Below are positions 53,196 through 64,000 of a stretch of DNA of 64,000 nt, piece by piece. The notes beneath the pieces are model-generated. The model was given only the letters and a program-made list of their open reading frames with translations. It did not search any database and was not told where the DNA came from. The number at the start of each line of letters is the position of its first letter. The stretch's first letter is position 1. The stretch covers positions 33,506,427 through 33,570,426 of the forward strand of contig OX442315.1 of the NCBI GenBank assembly GCA_949358305.1. Direction: 5' to 3'. The DNA comes from Strigamia acuminata. Taxonomy: Eukaryota; Arthropoda; Chilopoda; Geophilomorpha; Linotaeniidae. The translations under genes and the position numbers were made by a program.

Positions 53196-55641
53196 ATGGG
53201 GATTTGCGATGGATGCAATTGCCACCAACCAGATTGGCTCAAGAGGATAACCGAACACAAAACCGTCAAGCGGAGCACATCATGGCTGAGAAGAAACTCT
53301 CTGTTGGTTTCCACGATTTTAGCCATTGGGATCGGCATGACCGTCGGCAGCATAGTGCGAAAACAAGAACCGAGTGATCAAGCCTTAGAACTAATTGGAT
53401 TTCCTGGAGAACTTTTTCTTCGGATGCTCAAATTGATGATTATTCCTATCATAATTGCGAGCATCGTCACAGGTAAATAAAAAATAAAAATTTCACTAAA
53501 TCCTCCATGTTTATCGCGCGCATCCGCACTAAATTGGCAACTTCATTACCGTAATTGATTAATTGATTAATTGCATCGTCTTCAATTATAACTGCAAAAA
53601 GCGATGAGAAATGCCCGCCACTTAAGTGATAACAGGACACATAAATAATGCCAATTTAGCGGTTGCGAAATGCGAAGACTTTAAGAGATTGAAAGGTAGT
53701 AATTGGATTTATGGTTTTTGTGTGTAGGTACGACGGCTTTGGATCCTAAACTTCATGGGAAAATGGCTTTGAGTGTCTTGGGTTATTTTCTATTGACCAG
53801 TTTGATCAGTTCCACTATAGGAGTGTTTCTGGTTACGATCATTCATCCTGGTCATCCAGATATCCGTGAATCTGCGGAGGTTGCGGTTGGCGTTAAGACT
53901 CAGCCTATAAATAAATTGGATGCTTTTATTGAAGTTTTATTGTATTTACAAAAGATCAAATGTGTAGTTCAACCTCGTTTTAGTGATATTTGCATCAACA
54001 AAAGTCGAAAAATGGCTTGGTAGTGAATAGTTGTGCATTTTTGGTTTGTTTTAAAAATGAATTTTTTTCAAAATAATTCAATTTTATACCAAAAATGGGA
54101 TTTTAGCGCCAAAACCCAAAAAACAGAAGGAAAATGCCAATTTTTGTCATGAAAAATGCAACTTTGTGCATAAACACTGGGCACAGATTGCGGGTTTCCG
54201 CTTTGAGCTTGTTCATTGTCATGGGGTTGAACTATAACTTAGATTTACACAATTAAAAAATAATAATAATAATGATAATAAGTAAATTAATTGTCCTAAA
54301 GAAACGGTCTTCCTGAAAACATAATAGAAGCGACTCTAAAGCAGTCTTACACCGTTTACACCTGGAAGGAACCGGACATTACCAACGTAAATGAAAAAAT
54401 AAATGGAACATTAGAAAGAAAAATAGCGAGCCGAAGCGGTGCCAATACTTTAGGTGAAACACACTTGCCCTATCTTACATAATCATATTAAAAAATTATT
54501 TTTTCAGGTCTCATTGTTTTCTTTATGATTTTTGGATCCATTTTAAACATAATGGGCGAAAAGGGTCAATTAATTGCGCAATATTTCTACTGTTTGAACG
54601 ACATCATAATGAAAATGGTTTCACTTGCAATATGGTAAAGTTATAAAAAAAAATTATAAAATTTTAATGAAAATTACATTTTGCAATACAATTGTAATGA
54701 AAATTACATTTTGCAATACAATTGTAATGAAAATTACATTTTGCAATACAATTGTAATAAAAATTACATTTTTCAATAAAATCAAATTTTTTTTAACACT
54801 TTTTTAGGTTTATGCCGCTCGGAGTTGCAAGTATCGTATGCGAAAGAATGGCATCACTCGGGGACGACATAGTCCTCCTTGAAGACCTCGCTTTGTACTG
54901 TCTAACCGTCGTGTTTGGTCTCGCAATTCATCAATTCATCTTACTCCCTTTGCTCTATTTCATCGTTTTGCGCAAAAACCCGTTCCCGTTTTACTGGAAC
55001 ACGATGCAAGCGATCGTGACGGCATTTGCCACCGAATCGAGTGCCGCGGCTCTTCCAGTCACGATTCAAAACATGGAGGAAAAGAACGGTTGTAACAAAT
55101 ACATAACAAAATTCATTCTCCCCATTGGAGCGAATATAAACATGGACGGAACAGCTCTTTTCATTGCCGTTGCGTCTTTATTCATAGCACAAATCAATGG
55201 CTACGAAGCCACCGTGGGAGAAATAATCACAATAATGTGAGAATTTAATTCGTTCTAAACGATTTTATCGTTTTAATTGCGTTTTTCGTTTTAGTTTCAC
55301 TTCTACCGCCGTCAGTGTAGCATCAGCGGCGGTTCCGTCGGCCTCTATTTACTTGATGGCGATGACATTATCAGTTTTGCCGATTGATCATGCAATGGGA
55401 CATGTTAATCTGTTGCTTATAATTGATTGGTTATTGTGAGTTACGATGGAAATTGTAATTTTTTTTCGGTTGATGTGATTTTTTGATTTGTTTTAGGGGC
55501 CGTTGTCGCACGGTTAATAATGTTGTTGGCGATTGCTACGCCGTTGCTCTGTTTCAACATATTTATAGAGAGGATATAGCTAAAGTGGCGGAGAACGAAG
55601 AGATCAAGATGCAGCAAGCGCATCCTTACCTCAAACATTAA
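53196..55641 (+). CDS. divergent SLC1 (EAAT-like) amino acid transporter, 494 aa
   Basis: The exons are 53196-53472, 53728-53941, 54302-54453, 54508-54634, 54808-55236, 55295-55435 and 55497-55641 (sum divisible by three). The SLC1 fold is clear: TM2 GFPGELFLRMLKLMIIPIII, FMPLGVASIV, and the NMDGTALF sodium/substrate motif in TM7. But key positions differ. The HP1 Ser-rich tip reads ATESSAAALP instead of SSSSATLP. HP2 has AVPSAS instead of GIPQAG. The TM8 motif reads WLLGRCRT, where EAATs have an Asp (DRxRT) that holds the substrate amino group; the Arg of that motif is kept. So the substrate is probably not classical glutamate. There is no N-glycosylated loop of vertebrate length. Alternative: a non-transporting paralog. 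Confidence 0.88.
54661..54780. repeat. 30-bp intronic minisatellite in the SLC1 gene
   Basis: Four tandem copies of a 30-bp unit built on AAAATTACATTTTGCAATAC, directly after exon 4. Confidence 0.95.
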
Positions 55642-56349
55642 GCAAACATTCATCAATCAAATGAAACGTTACGTTACAATATCGTTCAATAAGTTTTCAC
55701 ATGATCGCATCGCATTCAGTATTTGTAGTTCTGTAAGCTTGAAGGAAAATTAAAATAAATTAAAGAACAATCACCGCTATTATTATTTTTAAATAATAAT
55801 AATAAAAAAGATAGAAACAAAACAGTTACAGTTCTTGGCGTGGAAACAGGGGCATTGGTGAAGACGCTGTCGATATATACTTGCATCTATAGCATAGAGT
55901 TTATACACAATTTGAAGCCAGACGAACAATCTCGGCTTTAATTTGTGACAAATTAAAATGGCTATAAATGACTGTTTTTCCACCAGAGGCGCTGTTGCGC
56001 CATTATAGTACTAAATACTATTTTTGTTATATTTGCTGTAAAACTGATAAAAGTCCTAAATAAAGTTATTTATGATGTTTCTATGACAAATAGGTTTGTT
56101 TAATAAGTACAAACAATCATTTCCACATGATACTAAAATATCACGGCCGAATTACGAAGATTCGTCTGCTAAAACCGCATTTGTCAATGCTCCATGTCGC
56201 CACTAGATGGTGCAATCGCAAATTAGCGGTAAATATGAATGTAAAATAGTCAAAATACTTTAATTTACAATTTATTCACAATTTACAATGCATGTAACGT
56301 ACACAAATTGAAATGTGAATAGAAAAATACTGAATACTGATTTGCAATC
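55642..56349. other. convergent 3' region between SLC1 and ALDH16A1
   Basis: 3' untranslated and intergenic DNA; no gene recognised. Confidence 0.5.
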
Positions 56350-59300
56350 TTAATTAGCGAACGATTCGCCCATTGGAAGCCATATTGTTTTACAACTAAT
56401 AGCGTTACATAAATAGTTGTCTCGATTTATGAAATCATACCAATCGATTGAATTTTTATCAGCAATCCAATTGCGTTTTAAATTCTCCGCAGAAGCATGT
56501 TCCATTTTCTTACATCCGTCACAGTCTCCGAAATACCACAACGCATTCACGTCGTGATGCTGAGCTAAACATTCGGCCAAGATGTCCTGATCGCCGTTTA
56601 CGATATTGATGACTCCACCCGGAACATCGGATGTTTCAAACACCTTAGATGATAAAAATTTGCATTAGTTTTCTTTAAGATTAAAAAATAAAAGTAAAAA
56701 ACAAACAAACAAACAAACTTGTATTAAGTCTAAAGCTGGAAGTGGATTCGTTTTGTTCGGAATAACGACTACAGTATTTCCAAATGCAATTGCCATGGCA
56801 ACAAGAGTTGCAAAAGATAATAAGGGCCAATCGGGAGAATCCGGACAAGATATTCCAATGGCTCCGATTGGTTCGTTGACCTGAATAGTTTTGTACGACG
56901 AAATTGTTTCCTAAATGTATAATACATATGTAAATTAATTACTTTAAAAAGAAACATTTGTTTTAAATCTTACATTTACAGTGCCACCAAATTTATCGCA
57001 CAATGCCGCCCAGTGAAATATGTCCCTAACTGCTGCTTTAAATTCAGTTACTCCGTAGGAATTGTTGTGCGTAAACTCTAATCGTCTCTCCTCTAGATTC
57101 TCAGCAATGTAATAGAGAATTTGTGCTCTGTTGTGGGCTGTGCGTTTTGCCCAGCTGGTAAATTAAAAATTTTATGTTAGTATCTTCAAAAATTGATGAA
57201 AATAAAAATCTTCATTCCTTAAATGCACCTTCCATTTTTATTTATGGAAATTGTACTTTTAGATTAAACATTGCATTTTTTTAATTATCCAAATTGCATT
57301 TTCTAGCATCAAAATTGCATTTTTTAGCATCAAAATTGCATTTTTTAGCATCAAAATTGCATTTTTTAGCATCAAAATTGCATTTTTTAGCATCAAAATT
57401 GCATTTTTTAGCATCAAAATTGCATTTTTTAGCATCAAAATTGCATTTTTTAGCATCAAAATTGCATTTTTTAGCATCAAAATTGCATTTTTGAACATCA
57501 AAATTGCATTTTTGAACATCAAAATTGCATTTTTGAACATCAAAATTGCATTTTTGAACATCAAAATTGCATTTTTGAACATCAAAATTGCATTTTTGAA
57601 CATCAAAATTGCATTTTTGAACATCAAAATTGCATTTTTGAACATCAAAATTGCATTTTTGAACATCAAAATTGCATTTTTGAACATCAAACTTGCGTTT
57701 TTAAAGGCTTTTATTTAACTTGACTTGAACATTTGTGTGTGTGTTTCAACTTCCGGTTTGTTTAAATTTGGGTGTTTTTTCCAAAAATCAATTCAGCATA
57801 AAAAAAAATTACAATTTGGGCTTCGTAGCGCCCTAGAACAGGTCATTCCACACATTATAATAAAAGAAATGATAAAAAAGACTCATTTTTAAGCGTAGTG
57901 GACTGGAAGTACGAATACTGAAAACTCTGATTTACGGCAAACGGTAAGCGGGGCGCCACCTGGCGGAACCCATGTTTTTTAATGGATGCCAAAATGTTCG
58001 CCCGATACGAATTTTGATGTTTTCGGTACTAAAAAAGGATTTAAAAACTCTGAAACCAGTCTCATTCGATTGGAAATTGCATTCTGCACAAGCCTGTATA
58101 TTTTTTCTTTTGATTCGGTAAAGGAAAAGTACGTTTTTTTACGATTGTAGCCAGCGACCGCATGGCAAATTTAGTGAGAAATTTGAATTCGACCATAAAA
58201 AAACCAAAAATATGAAAAATGAACCGATTAGAATATTTAAAATGTTTCCTGTGCAGAATTTGCCGCTCTTTCAAAGGGTGCCAACAATTTTTTGATCTTA
58301 ACTTTAGTTTTTTTTTTATTTGCTAAAAAACGATCTGTCAATTGCCAAATTTTTATTCTGGATTCCAATTTCGCAGGGATACAGCATAAAAGCCTTTTTC
58401 AAAAACGTAGTTTTTTTGTTTTACTTGTTTAACATCAAAATTGCAATTTTTAACATCAAAATTGCATTTTTTAACATCAAAATTGCATTTTTGCAAAATT
58501 TCAATTTTTTTAGTACTAAAATTTCTATTTTATCAATTGATTAAAAGCTATAAATCAAACTAAAACGTAATATAATACCCTATCTGAGCTTTCTGGGCTG
58601 CTTCGACTGCATTTCTAATATCTTTCCGATTGCCTTCCCCTACTACAGCTAACAATTCATCTCTAGGGCTAAATATTTTCCGTGATGAATTACCATCCGG
58701 GCGTGTTTGTACACCACCAATATACATTTTATACGTAGTCGCAACTCTATCAAACAAAAAAAATTACAATACCACTTAAAATTTGCATTTCAAATAATCA
58801 CTGTAATACCGAGGCGATTGAAGCACTTCCTTAATGGATGGACATTCAATTTTATCCAATTCATTCGGCTTCAGATATTCATCCAAACCCTGAAAACATT
58901 AAAAACAAATATAAAACTTCAGTTCAAAACTAAAAATCAAATAATTTAAAACCTCTTTTCCACCGTGTCTTCCGTAACCGCTCAGTTTGCAACCGCCAAA
59001 TGGAGCCGCAGCATCGAAAACATTATAACAATTTATCCAAACTGTTCCGACTTTGAGACTAGATGCAACTTCCATTGCCAGAGCACTGTTCTCGGTAAAA
59101 ACACCGGCAGCGAGACCAAAAGCCGAATTATTAGCCATGGCTATCGATTCTTTGGCAGTTCTAAAGGGAAATGCCACTAACACTGGACCTAAAATCTCTT
59201 CCATGGCAACTACAGAACCTGGATTAATACCCGTAATTAGTGTTGGCAGGAAGTAATTTCCATGGGGAATTGTAGAAATTGAAGGCTGAAAAACCTAAAT

Positions 59301-60740
59301 AATTTTAAAAAATTAAAAAATAAAATTTTGTAAATAAAAATTGGATGAAACCTTTGCTCCATCTCGTTTGGCTGTTTCTACGTGAGTTTTTATACTCTTC
59401 AGTTGATTTTCATTAAAAATTGAACCGAAATCCATCGTTTTATCCATCCCTTTTCCAATGCGTAATTTATTCATCCGAATTTTCAATTTAGAAATCACAT
59501 CTTCAAAAATCGTTTCTTGAATCAGCAATCGGGAAGCTGCAAAATTGGACTAAAATAAACAAAAATTTAATTTTTGTAGAAAAATAAATAATTAAATTAA
59601 TAATACCTGTCCATTATGAGAAAAAGCCGCAAAAACAATTTCTTCGATCACGCTATCTTGATCCACGTTATCGAACACGATTAAAGCGCATTTCCCGTCC
59701 AATTCCAAACTTGTGTGCTTCTTATCACCAGCAACCATTTGGCGTATTTCTATCCCGGTCTTAAACGAGCCAACATACGAAATTTTTCGGACAATATTGT
59801 GTCGTAACAATCTCTCTGTAATACTTTTCTTAGTACCACTGATTAAATTGAACACACCAGCCGGGAATCTACATGAATAAACAACAATAAAACAGTCCAA
59901 ATTTAAATTTAAAAAAAAAAATAATTATTAATTGCTTAATACCCTGAAATTTGGATCATTTCAGCCAAAAAATAAGCAGATAATGGCGTTTTGGTGACAT
60001 CTTTAACTATCACTGTATTCCCAGCAGCTAAAGCTGGCGCTGCCATCTTAGCAATTTGCATTGCCGGAAAGTTCCACGAAGGTATTACAACCGTAACACC
60101 ATGTGGTTCTTCAGTTTTAGTCTTTGATTTTGTGTGTTGCAATTGCGCGAGTCCGGCGTAGTAGTAAAACAAACGAATAATTTGTGGAATGTCGAAATTT
60201 TTCACTTCGTTGATCGTTTTGCCAGTCTGCATACATTCTATAACGCTGAATAATTGCTGGTGCTTTTGAATGTTCCTTGCGAGGCTAAAACAACGAGAAA
60301 AATTCAATAGTTTTATGAATTATCACCCGTAATCAACGAGTGATTAAAAAATTATATAACACCGATATAAAAGTCTGGCTCTTGTTTCGCCCACATTCGA
60401 CCATGATTGAAATGCCTCGTGAGCGGATTCGACAATTTCTTTTATATCATTTTCCTCTGGTTCCAACACTAACGCAATGGAAGCATCATCACTCGGATTT
60501 TTAACAGAAAAAGATTTTCTTTCGCTTGGAACTTTCATCTCTCCATTTATGAAAAACCCAAATTTTTGATTAATTGCCAACCAATCCTGCGAAAAAAAAA
60601 TCAAGATAAAAATTATTAAAGATTTTATAAAACTTTTAAATAAATTGACGCATCACCTTAACTAATAAACCACTTTCTAATACCTCTCCATAGTCCATGT
60701 TTTGGAAAATATCACTCACAGTTGCTAAATTAGCAGCCAT
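56350..60740 (-). CDS. ALDH16A1: ALDH16A1, aldehyde dehydrogenase family 16 member (about 800 aa)
   Basis: The gene starts at 60740 with MAANLATVSDIFQNMDYGEVLESG. Exons follow at 60586-60360, about 60286-59943, 59870-59612, 59550-59353, 59286-58953, 58890-58807, 58745-58576, 57157-56985 and further exons to 56350. Family 16 is defined by one full ALDH domain plus a second, truncated one. Here the first has LELDGK (the general-base Glu kept) and WINCYNVFDAAAPFGGCKLSG. The second starts at MYIGGVQTRPDGNSSRKIFS and ends with the family signature LAQHHDVNALWYFG and TIWLPMGES. The active-site Cys stretch GQCCCAGSR is GQSNFAASR, so the nucleophile is gone and the protein is probably a scaffold or pseudoenzyme, as in mammals. 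The longest intron (57158-58575) holds a minisatellite. Confidence 0.92.
57294..57692. repeat. 21-bp minisatellite, 19 copies, two sub-types in blocks
   Basis: This lies in the long ALDH16A1 intron. Nine copies with TTTTTTAGCATCAAAA are followed by ten copies with TTTTTGAACATCAAAA, each preceded by TTGCA. About three more diverged copies appear at 58434-58495 in the same intron. The period is a multiple of three, so both strands read as long repetitive ORFs that are not genes. Confidence 0.97.
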
Positions 60741-60919
60741 GATTTCGTTATTAGTTCGCGTTTTTCCCTCTCGATGTCGTTGCGATGACGTGACAGTCGT
60801 TTCATTTGACGCGTTTAAATCGCTCTTTGACCCGTTTTTGGTGAGGTGTAACTGCGTCTGTTTACGTTTAAATACAATTTTATTTTACTTTATCCAGATT
60901 AATACTTTATTATTACGGT
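60741..60919. promoter_or_regulatory. shared divergent promoter of ALDH16A1 and ACADM
   Basis: Only 179 bp separate the two start codons. The region is less AT-rich than the flanks and contains TGACGTGACAG near 60785. There is no clear TATA box in the right place. Confidence 0.6.
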
Positions 60920-62680
60920 ATGTTTCGCCAAGTAATCCTTTCGGCCGTCCGTTCGAGTGTTCGCAATTTGTCCTCAAAGCCAGCCGCGCAGGAGGCGAGT
61001 TCGTCCTTCGGAATTAACTTTGGTTCGTAAACTCATCCAAATCAATTTCGCTTCGCATATTTAATCAGATTTTTTCAATAACTCACGTAGGATTAACCGA
61101 AGAACAATTACAAATACAGGAAGTTGCCCGGAAATTTGCCAGAGAGGAAATTTTACCCAAAGCAGCACATCATGATAAAACAGGCGAAGTATACTACGTG
61201 ATAAGCCAAAAGTATTCAAGATTATAAAACAAAATTATTGTTTACAGTATCCATGGGATATTATTAAAAAGGCGTGGAAACTCGGTTTGATTAATGGACA
61301 TATTCCGCCAGAATATGGCGGAATAGGCTCTTCATCCGTCCAGTCTTGTCTGGTGACGGAAGAACTGGCTTATGGCTGCACGGGTATACAAACAGCAATC
61401 GAAGCGAATTCATTAGGAGTAAATTAAAAACAAGAAATAAATTTTTTTTTTGTTTTATTCGTAAAATAAAATTTTCTTTTCTAATTTAGCAAATGCCGGT
61501 GATTCTTGGCGGCACCGACGCACAGAAAAAAAAATATTTAGGTCGGATGACTGAAGATCCAATAATGTGTGTAAGTAAAGAAATTTACCAGCAAATTACC
61601 TATTTCTTAACTTTACTTTATCTTTTATTAGGCTTATTGTGTAACCGAACCTGGCGCTGGATCAGACGTAGCCGGCGTTAAAACCCGAGCCGTTAAAAAG
61701 GGCGACGAATACATTTTAAACGGTCAGAAAATGTGGATAACCAACGGTGGAGTCGCCAACTGGTATTTCGTCCTTGCCCGAACCGATCCCGATGCCAAAT
61801 CGCCCGGCAAAGCTTTCACGGGGTTCATCGTTGAAGCCGACTCGCCCGGAGTAATAAAAGGAAGAAAAGAATGGAATATGGGACAACGAGCATCCGATAC
61901 GCGGGGAATTACGTTTGAAGATGTCGTTGTACCTAAAGAAGTAATTTAAGACGTTTGTATTATTATAAGTAAATAATTATTTATATTTTTGTATGTTTTA
62001 GAATGTTTTGATGGCTGAGGGTGCGGGTTTTAAGATCGCAATGGGCGCATTTGATAGAACAAGACCACCGGTCGCAGCTGGCGCCGTCGGGCTTGCGCAA
62101 AGAGCTCTGGACGAAGCAACAAAGTATTCGTTGGAAAGAAAAACGTTCGGTGTTCCAATTTCAGAAGTAGATGAGTTAATTTTGGATTTGATTTTTCGGT
62201 TTTTCATTTAATTTTTTGTTTTAAAGCATCAAGCTGTTGCTTTCATGTTGGCAGACATGGCAATTGGAGTTGAAACATCACGGTTGGCCACTATGCGAGG
62301 TGCTTGGGAGGTCGACCAGGGCCGTAGAAACACTTATTACGCGTCGATTGCTAAGTGTTTGGCTGGAGATGTGGCTAATAAATGTGCTACGGATGCTGTG
62401 CAGGTGTTTATTAAGCGTTTATGTCGGTTTTTGGTGGTTTTAAGAGGTTGAATTTGCAGATTTTTGGAGGAAATGGTTTTAACAGCGAATATCCTGTTGA
62501 GAAACTTATGAGAGATGCTAAGATTTATCAGGTTTGTTTTTATTGATTTAAATTTGATTAATTTGTATTGATTTGATTTGATTTTGTTTTTAAAAATAGA
62601 TCTATGAAGGAACGGCTCAGATACAACGAATCATTATTTCACGCGAATATTTAACGAAAATGAAACAAACCACCAATTAA
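60920..62680 (+). CDS. ACADM: medium-chain acyl-CoA dehydrogenase, mitochondrial, 418 aa
   Basis: The exons are 60920-61022, 61091-61188, 61248-61418, 61490-61570, 61632-61940, 62002-62166, 62227-62403, 62460-62531 and 62600-62680 (sum divisible by three). An Arg/Ser-rich mitochondrial targeting peptide ([20 protein letters not shown]) is followed by the full ACAD fold: [15 protein letters not shown] and QKMWITNGG (FAD and substrate site), [27 protein letters not shown]-like [20 protein letters not shown], and the catalytic Glu in [10 protein letters not shown]. It catalyses the first, FAD-dependent step of beta-oxidation on medium-chain acyl-CoA and passes electrons to ETF. Length and all motifs are as in the family. 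Confidence 0.97.
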
Positions 62681-63303
62681 ATTCGTGCAAACAAATAAGA
62701 TATATTTTTTATCCAAAAAATTGCAATTGGGATTGTGGCATTTATAGAATTATGTCGAATCGGATGATTCACGAGCAAGAAAAACAAATAGTAAATTGAC
62801 TAGATTGAGTAAAGTGTATAATTGCAGGATGTCGAATAACTAACGTTTGACAAACACAATGCATGAAAATGCTGTTTAAACAATTTTTAAAGTAAAAATT
62901 ATGCTTTCTAATGTACACGAAACTAGACATAAAATACGATTTGTCTCGATAAAATGAATATTTTTCTACCGACTTTTTAAAAAAAAAAAATCAAAAAAAG
63001 CAAATTTAACAAAAAAAAATGATGAAATTGAAAAATATTTGTTAATTTTAAATCAAAATCTACGAAAAACTTGCCCGCGCAAGTTTATATTTACCGTCAA
63101 CTCCGCATTCATGACCTCACCTTGGTTAACAATCCAATTGCTATGCGTCAACCAATCAGAAAAGACCAGGATAGGGGTCACGAATTAGGTTCTTCTACCA
63201 TCCCACCATACCCCATCTCTTGTCACGAAACCAGAAAACTGTCCTCCGAGTTTACATTCAGGAATTCTAGGCGCTTCTGCATGAAGCGATAATTAAAGAT
63301 CTA
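62681..63303. other. intergenic region and probable 5' leader of the next gene
   Basis: No coding gene supported. A 73-codon ORF at 63071-63292 lacks any recognisable feature and probably lies in the leader of the gene beginning at 63304. Confidence 0.5.
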
Positions 63304-63352
63304 ATGGGAGGCACAAGCGTGGCAGACTCGGAGGACGCCAACAATAAACACG
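63304..63352 (+). CDS. first coding exon of an unidentified gene (rest beyond the right edge)
   Basis: ATG at 63304 opens MGGTSVADSEDANNKH and ends at a strong donor (CACG then GTAAGTG) in phase 1. No second exon can be recognised up to 64000, so the following 650 bp is probably the first intron. The product cannot be named from 16 residues. Confidence 0.5.
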
Positions 63353-64000
63353 GTAAGTGTCTCAATGAGGTTTGTTGTCAACACACAGCACCATAAGATA
63401 TAGGACGATCAGTAAATCGATTTGTTTTGGAGACCAAATCGTTTTCCAATTAGTTCATGATTCATCCCAGTAAACGTGAGCTATTCATATTTAATAACAT
63501 GGGTTTGATTCTAATCGCGCGTATACGTGAATTCTCGCACTTAAGTTGGCGAAAAAGTTTAGCCTATTTTTCTACATTCGTTTCTATTGATTTCTCCCGC
63601 ATTGTTTGCCTGATTTCGTTTAATATAGGTTTGTAATGCCGATCAATTGGTGGCAAGCACGAAACGACTGAAAAACAAATCAACATATTATTTGTGACGT
63701 TTTGACTCATTTCCCATGTTTTTTTATGGAAATTGGAGCCCACCCTTTTGAAATTATGATTGAAAATTTATTGCAAAAGGTTCTTTATTGTAAAATTTCT
63801 TTATTGCTTTAATTTTTAATCAACATTCAAAAAGTGTGTGAGTAAATCACAAATGTTAAACGATGCTGAACAAAGCGCCATTGAGACCTTTTGACGAGAA
63901 GGTCGAAGTTTGTGTGCGCTGACTAAATATTTACAACAGATTTATGCTCTAGAAAACCTATCAGATTGAAAATTACCTGTTGAATAACAGAACCCACCTA

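Noticed and set aside
57259-57718. Repetitive ORFs on both strands (MLKNAIL.., HFLASKL..)
   Set aside because: These are the 21-bp intronic minisatellite read in open frames; the period is a multiple of three.
1-64000. Search for CRISPR arrays, bacterial operons or prophage
   Set aside because: Spliced genes, eukaryotic promoters and retrotransposons throughout; the tandem repeats found are minisatellites or coding repeats.

Overview
This is a eukaryotic window, almost certainly from an arthropod. The evidence is AT-rich intergenic DNA, very short introns (mostly 45-100 bp), a chitin-binding type-2 (CBM14) protein, a secreted single-WAP protein, a trypsin-like serine protease homolog, and arthropod-type LTR retrotransposons. 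I cannot fix the class. Most of the gene models below were assembled by hand from splice sites and phase. The totals come out divisible by three for ASPM, MAN1B1, ACADM, the SLC1 transporter, ING and all three adenylate kinase isoforms.

Layout. 1-5.0 kb: a Ty3/gypsy element on the minus strand, with its Pol running off the left edge, Gag, an A AAA AAC frameshift site, a primer-binding site and an LTR that holds an array of covarying hairpins. 5.3-10.3 kb: a complete Ty1/copia element with identical LTRs, a 5-bp target duplication and one intact 1433-aa ORF. 10.4-11.6 kb: the 3' part of a catalytically dead serine protease homolog with a long coiled-coil tail. 13.2-14.1 kb: a free-standing gene carrying 20 RNA polymerase II CTD-like heptads. 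14.8-15.7 kb: an ING-family PHD protein. 17.0-21.7 kb: two tandem nine-exon paralogs for secreted Cys-rich proteins of unknown family, one with a MITE-like insertion in an intron. 22.3-24.2 kb: a WAP gene and a CBM14 gene.

From 24.5 kb the window is dense with conserved housekeeping genes. They are SWT1 (-), MAN1B1 (+), an adenylate kinase with three alternative terminal exons (-), an orphan intronless 412-aa gene (-), ASPM (+, 20 exons, about 85 IQ repeats), a divergent SLC1/EAAT-type transporter (+), ALDH16A1 (-), ACADM (+) and the first exon of another gene at the right edge. Divergent pairs are orphan/ASPM (360 bp between starts) and ALDH16A1/ACADM (180 bp). Many introns hold short-period minisatellites rich in GCATTTT.

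The genes do not form one pathway. Links that can be drawn are: MAN1B1 with glycoprotein quality control in the ER; ACADM with mitochondrial beta-oxidation; SWT1, ING and possibly the CTD mimic with nuclear transcription and RNA surveillance; and ASPM with the spindle pole. The most novel-looking items are the LTR hairpin array (4601-4854), the stand-alone CTD mimic (13306-14088) and the adenylate kinase with three interchangeable C-terminal exons (33619-36505).
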